A stretch of 51,993 nucleotides of DNA from Bacteroidales bacterium UBA2287 (GTDB taxonomy: Bacteria > Bacteroidota > Bacteroidia > Bacteroidales > Tenuifilaceae): the NCBI GenBank assembly GCA_002345675.1, contig DDWL01000017.1, positions 1 to 51,993 of the forward strand, in the 5' to 3' direction. Below the pieces are notes generated by a model. The model saw only the letters and a program-made list of their open reading frames with translations, made no database searches and was not told where the DNA came from. The position numbers and the translations under genes are program-made. This document shows positions 49,368 through 51,993 of the stretch, piece after piece; within the stretch, counting starts at the first letter, position 1; the number at the start of each line of letters is the position of its first letter.

Positions 49368-50118
49368 GACGTTTAATTAGTTCGTTTGCAAAATCGAGGT
49401 AATCCTGAGCACCTCGTCCCTTTGGCGCATAGTCGAAAACCGACTGCTTAAATGCTGCTGACTCCATAAGCGAAATATCCTGACGGATATAGGTGTTAAA
49501 AAGTTTTCCGCTAAAATTTGGATTATCGGAAAGGTTAGTAATTACCGCTCGGCTAAATTTAGTGTGTGGTACCAGCTTAACAAAAAGAATTCCTTCGAGT
49601 TCCAAACTGGGATTCATTCGCTTTTTAACCTTTTCCGAAATGTGCATAATTCTGTCGAGCCCAATAAAAGCAAAGTTTTCGGCCTGCATAGGCACAATAA
49701 AACTTTGTGCAGCAACCATAGAGTTAACGCTAAGCGTTCCTAAGCTGGGAGGACAGTCGATAAGGATATAGTCGAACCTATCTTGAATTTTCTCAAGGTT
49801 TTCGCGAAGCATATACTCCCTTCCAGGCTCGTTATTCATTTGAAATTCAACGTCGAGCAGCTTTTCGGTGGCAGGCATTATGCTAATTTTACCATTACTT
49901 ATAATGGCATCGTCGGGGGTGCACTGGCCTAAAAGTAAATCGCCAATACCCTTTTCGCCAGTTTCGGCAGCAAACGAAGTGGAAAGGTTGCATTGGCTAT
50001 CGAGGTCGACTAGCAATACCCGCTTCCTTTTTCGGGCTAAAGCAGCGCCCAAGTTCAGAACAGTAGTTGTTTTGCCTGTGCCCCCCTTGTTATTAATAAC
50101 TGATATTATATAGGCCAT
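49354..50118 (-). CDS. ParA family ATPase
   Basis: A 254-aa P-loop ATPase with the deviant Walker A KGGTGKTT (11-18), Walker A' VLLVDLDSQCNLSTSF (34-49) and Walker B ILIDCPPSLGTLS. It carries no N-terminal HTH. ParA ATPases form DNA-bound gradients that position cargo such as plasmids, chromosomes or protein clusters. The partner is the small RHH-like protein that overlaps it by 14 nt. No ParB or parS-like inverted repeat was seen, so chromosome segregation by the usual ParABS system is not supported; positioning of another cargo is possible. A plasmid or integrated element origin is an alternative, but neighbours are ordinary chromosomal genes. Confidence 0.92.
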   Translation of the reverse strand: MAYIISVINNKGGTGKTTTVLNLGAALARKRKRVLLVDLDSQCNLSTSFAAETGEKGIGDLLLGQCTPDDAIISNGKISIMPATEKLLDVEFQMNNEPGREYMLRENLEKIQDRFDYILIDCPPSLGTLSVNSMVAAQSFIVPMQAENFAFIGLDRIMHISEKVKKRMNPSLELEGILFVKLVPHTKFSRAVITNLSDNPNFSGKLFNTYIRQDISLMESAAFKQSVFDYAPKGRGAQDYLDFANELIKRHGKK

Positions 50119-50219
50119 TTTGCAATTAGAGTTAAGGTTTTACTTAGGGTTGAACACCATAAATATATAAAAAGTTCTTAACAACATAACTTAAGGCTTT
50201 TTTTAAATCGAATAGTTTT

Positions 50220-50227
50220 TACTTTTG
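50220..50227 (+). promoter_or_regulatory. -7 promoter box of the DUF2846/beta-barrel gene
   Basis: TACTTTTG matches TAnnTTTG, 46 nt before the ATG at 50274. Confidence 0.5.
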
Positions 50228-50273
50228 CGTAACAATTAAATATTAAAAAAATCATACTAAATAGCTGGTAGTT

Positions 50274-51272
50274 ATGCGATTGTTCAATATTCTTATTTTA
50301 GTATTAGCTTCACTTGGTTTTGCAAGTGCCCAAAGCGAAATGGGAACTTTAATTCTTTACCGCGACAAAGCAATGCAAGGAGCAGCAATAAGTTTTCCTG
50401 TTGAAGTAAATAGCGAAAAGGTTGTACGAATAAAAAATGGTTCGTTCTTCGTAAAACAGGTACCTGCAGGTATATATACGGTTAGTGCAAGGGGCGAAAC
50501 AGAGTCGAAGGTAAATGTTGTTATTGTACCAAACGACACAATATTTGTGCGTTGCGCCGTAAATACGGGGATCTGGACATTTCGACCCGATTTAGTACAA
50601 GTTGACACGAGGTCGGCTAAAGAGCAATTTGAATTTAAAAATTTAACCAACTTAAGCGATAAAAAATTCGATTTACTTAACCGAAAGTTTGCGCTTGGAT
50701 TTCAGGTAGGATCGGGTGCTGGTTTTGAAAGCATTGAGGCTTTTACCCTCGACAATAATAAAGGTTTATATATTAGCAGCGGAGGTGGACTAATTATTGG
50801 AGCTGATGCTTTGCATTGCATTCATAAGAATTTCGAAATGGCGTACGATGTTCGCTACCAATTTTCGAACCTAACCCCAGCTCACAAAGATGTGGATGCC
50901 TGCTTTTTAAGAGGAGTAGTAAATGTTTCGGGATACGGTGTAATTCCTTTTAAAAACGATATTATTCGATTAAAAATTGGTGCGGGAGCGGGGCTTTACT
51001 ATGGAGGTTATTTAAATATTGATGGGTCGAAGGCAAACCTCGACGTAGTTGATATAAGGTATAAGCCAACACTTGGGTTTAGGACTGGAATTATATACGA
51101 GACTATTTTAGGCGGCTACTCATACTCAATGTCGTTACATTATACTTACGTAAATTACAATTACAAGGAGGCCAAACTAAATGGCACCACTGCAATACCA
51201 ACTGAAAAAAAGTTAGCAAAGCCAAATGGTAGCGGTCTTGAACTTTCAATGTTTGTTCACTTTTCGCTGTAG
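50274..51272 (+). CDS. Secreted DUF2846-like / beta-barrel protein, 332 aa
   Basis: A signal peptide (MRLFNILILVLASLGFASAQ) is followed by a DUF2846-like beta domain (about 22-98, TLILYRDKAMQGAAISFPVE, IKNGSFFVKQVPAGIYTV and NDTIFVRC). A linker (RSAKEQFEFKNLTNLSDKK) leads to an outer-membrane beta-barrel-like region (about 138-332, GFQVGSGAGFESIEA, SGYGVIPFKNDIIRLKIGAGAG, SMSLHYTYVNYNY) ending SMFVHFSL. The C-terminal aromatic end and alternating strands suggest insertion into the outer membrane. I do not recognise a specific function. It is a single gene and is followed by non-coding repeats. Confidence 0.8.
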   Translation: MRLFNILILVLASLGFASAQSEMGTLILYRDKAMQGAAISFPVEVNSEKVVRIKNGSFFVKQVPAGIYTVSARGETESKVNVVIVPNDTIFVRCAVNTGIWTFRPDLVQVDTRSAKEQFEFKNLTNLSDKKFDLLNRKFALGFQVGSGAGFESIEAFTLDNNKGLYISSGGGLIIGADALHCIHKNFEMAYDVRYQFSNLTPAHKDVDACFLRGVVNVSGYGVIPFKNDIIRLKIGAGAGLYYGGYLNIDGSKANLDVVDIRYKPTLGFRTGIIYETILGGYSYSMSLHYTYVNYNYKEAKLNGTTAIPTEKKLAKPNGSGLELSMFVHFSL

Positions 51273-51349
51273 TGTGCGAGTTTGTTTTCAAATTTGCAAC
51301 TACCTAGGTATCATTTATAGTTAGGTGTTGTACTCACAGAATATACTAG

Positions 51350-51770
51350 CGGCTTTGCTCCCGATAGTTATCCATAGTCGGAAGGTTGAGGTCATATTCC
51401 AAAGATTTTTGGAATTTTAAAGTTCATTTTGTTTCTTTTTACTTTCTCCTTGATGAGAAAGTAAACCAAAGAATCAAGACAAAACGAAGCTGCCACCCGC
51501 CCTGCCAAATCGTAAGCCCCATGGCAACGTAGCGATATGGAACGCAGAAAGTGGGAACCCTTCCTTTGCATTCATGGTTTTGGGAAAGTCCATCAACTTG
51601 AGTGTTATCTGTCCATGCGTTCCATCTCGAACGCAAGCGCCCTTGCACATGGGGCTAACAATTTGGCATTCCCCCTCATGCTGCCGCTCTCCCGATATTT
51701 ATCGGGATTGTCGCCCCACCGCACGTCGCTCCTGTTTTCAGCGTTGAGGCACCCTAAAAATTAAATGACA
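51350..51770. repeat. Non-coding Bacteroidetes-type repeat block
   Basis: It includes a broken palindrome half at 51360-51373, an ACTTTCTC / GAGAAAGT hairpin (51441-51462), the recurring phrase AAACCAAAGAATCAAGAC, GC-richer sequence (CTGCCACCCGCCCTG, GCCCCATGGCAACG), and the CCCGATATTTATCGGG palindrome. Reading frames through it are spurious. The composition is unlike neighbouring coding DNA. I have the impression that such blocks recur in Bacteroidetes genomes, but this is from memory and was not tested. The rest of the 640-nt gap to 51913 holds nothing else that I can support. Confidence 0.6.
51691..51706. repeat. CCCGATAnnTATCGGG palindrome, copy 6
   Basis: CCCGATATTTATCGGG (central TT), with only a short perfect extension. 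Confidence 0.88.
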
Positions 51771-51913
51771 ATTATTAAAGTCGCTTAGGATTCGATTTTC
51801 TCTTTTTAATGTCTTTTGAGAAATTATAAACAATTCTAGCGAATATAAAATAAAAAAATGCTGCTGTATAATGGCGGATTTTTGTAATCATTTAATTATC
51901 AGTACGTATTGAA

Positions 51914-51993
51914 ATGAGGCACCCAAACATAGAAAAGATCTCAGCAATATCAAGGGTTGTAGAGGGCGCCTCGAAAAAATGCGGAAAACAGGA
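51914..51993 (+). CDS. Possible partial gene cut by the window end
   Basis: An ATG-started frame (MRHPNIEKISAISRVVEG and on) stays open for 26 codons to the edge of the window. It has no promoter box that I can point to. The sequence looks plausible for a small, basic, cytoplasmic protein start, but it is too short to assign to a family. Confidence 0.35.
   Translation, partial: MRHPNIEKISAISRVVEGASKKCGKQ

Noticed and set aside
51537..51764. 75-codon reading frame near the window end
   Set aside because: It lies in the non-coding repeat block, contains the CCCGATA palindrome and has no promoter or family resemblance.

Overview
The window reads as chromosomal DNA of a Bacteroidetes bacterium, probably of the order Bacteroidales. 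The evidence is the gene content: DUF4249/TonB-receptor pairs with CarboxypepD_reg-like N-domains, DUF3127, a propeller/Y_Y_Y sensor, a sodium-pumping methylmalonyl-CoA decarboxylase operon and many lipoproteins. TAnnTTTG promoter boxes, often without a Shine-Dalgarno sequence, point the same way. DNA is AT-rich. No rRNA, tRNA, CRISPR array, prophage or complete transposase gene was seen. One tmRNA gene is present.

Layout. 0.4-9.3 kb: accessory envelope region with two copies of a DUF4249 lipoprotein plus TonB-dependent receptor module, a further lipoprotein, a small unknown protein and a small beta-barrel. 9.4-25.6 kb: mostly housekeeping genes (gap, an ABC-F ATPase, rlmB, an MNT nucleotidyltransferase, a subtilase lipoprotein, recQ, a membrane protein, an aspartate-type aminotransferase, mltG, a DRGH endonuclease lipoprotein, mnmH, an aldo/keto reductase). 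25.7-35.6 kb: a giant propeller/SpoIIE sensor phosphatase, ssrA (tmRNA), mnmD, an FKBP lipoprotein, a DUF3127 protein, two tandem tiny lipoproteins of 40 and 41 aa, an SDR, a class IV aminotransferase and an unknown membrane-anchored protein. 35.9-41.0 kb: four co-directional ion-transport genes (CaCA antiporter, CNNM/CBS protein, DedA, PiT-PhoU fusion). 41.4-45.4 kb: the operon mce, carboxyltransferase, OadG, biotin carrier, OadB. 45.8-52.0 kb: tcdA, a long RSH (p)ppGpp enzyme with a degenerate hydrolase site, a ParA ATPase with a small RHH-like partner, a DUF2846/beta-barrel protein, a non-coding repeat and the start of one more possible gene.

How the parts fit. The methylmalonyl-CoA genes would turn (R)-methylmalonyl-CoA into propionyl-CoA while exporting Na+, the last step of succinate-to-propionate fermentation. 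mnmD and mnmH act on the same tRNA wobble uridine. The ion-transport block could pair uptake of metal-phosphate with export of the co-imported Ca2+ and Mg2+.

The intergenic spaces carry several families of word-like inverted repeats (CGCAAAG, CACAAAG, CGCAGAT, CAGTC/CTTCGGA, AATAAGG). A 16-18 bp palindrome CCCGATAnnTATCGGG is found six times, and at least four of these copies lie inside other repeats. The strongest leads are this nested repeat system, the hidden tiny lipoprotein pair, the duplicated TonB module, the degenerate RSH and the subtilase lacking the usual oxyanion-hole Asn.
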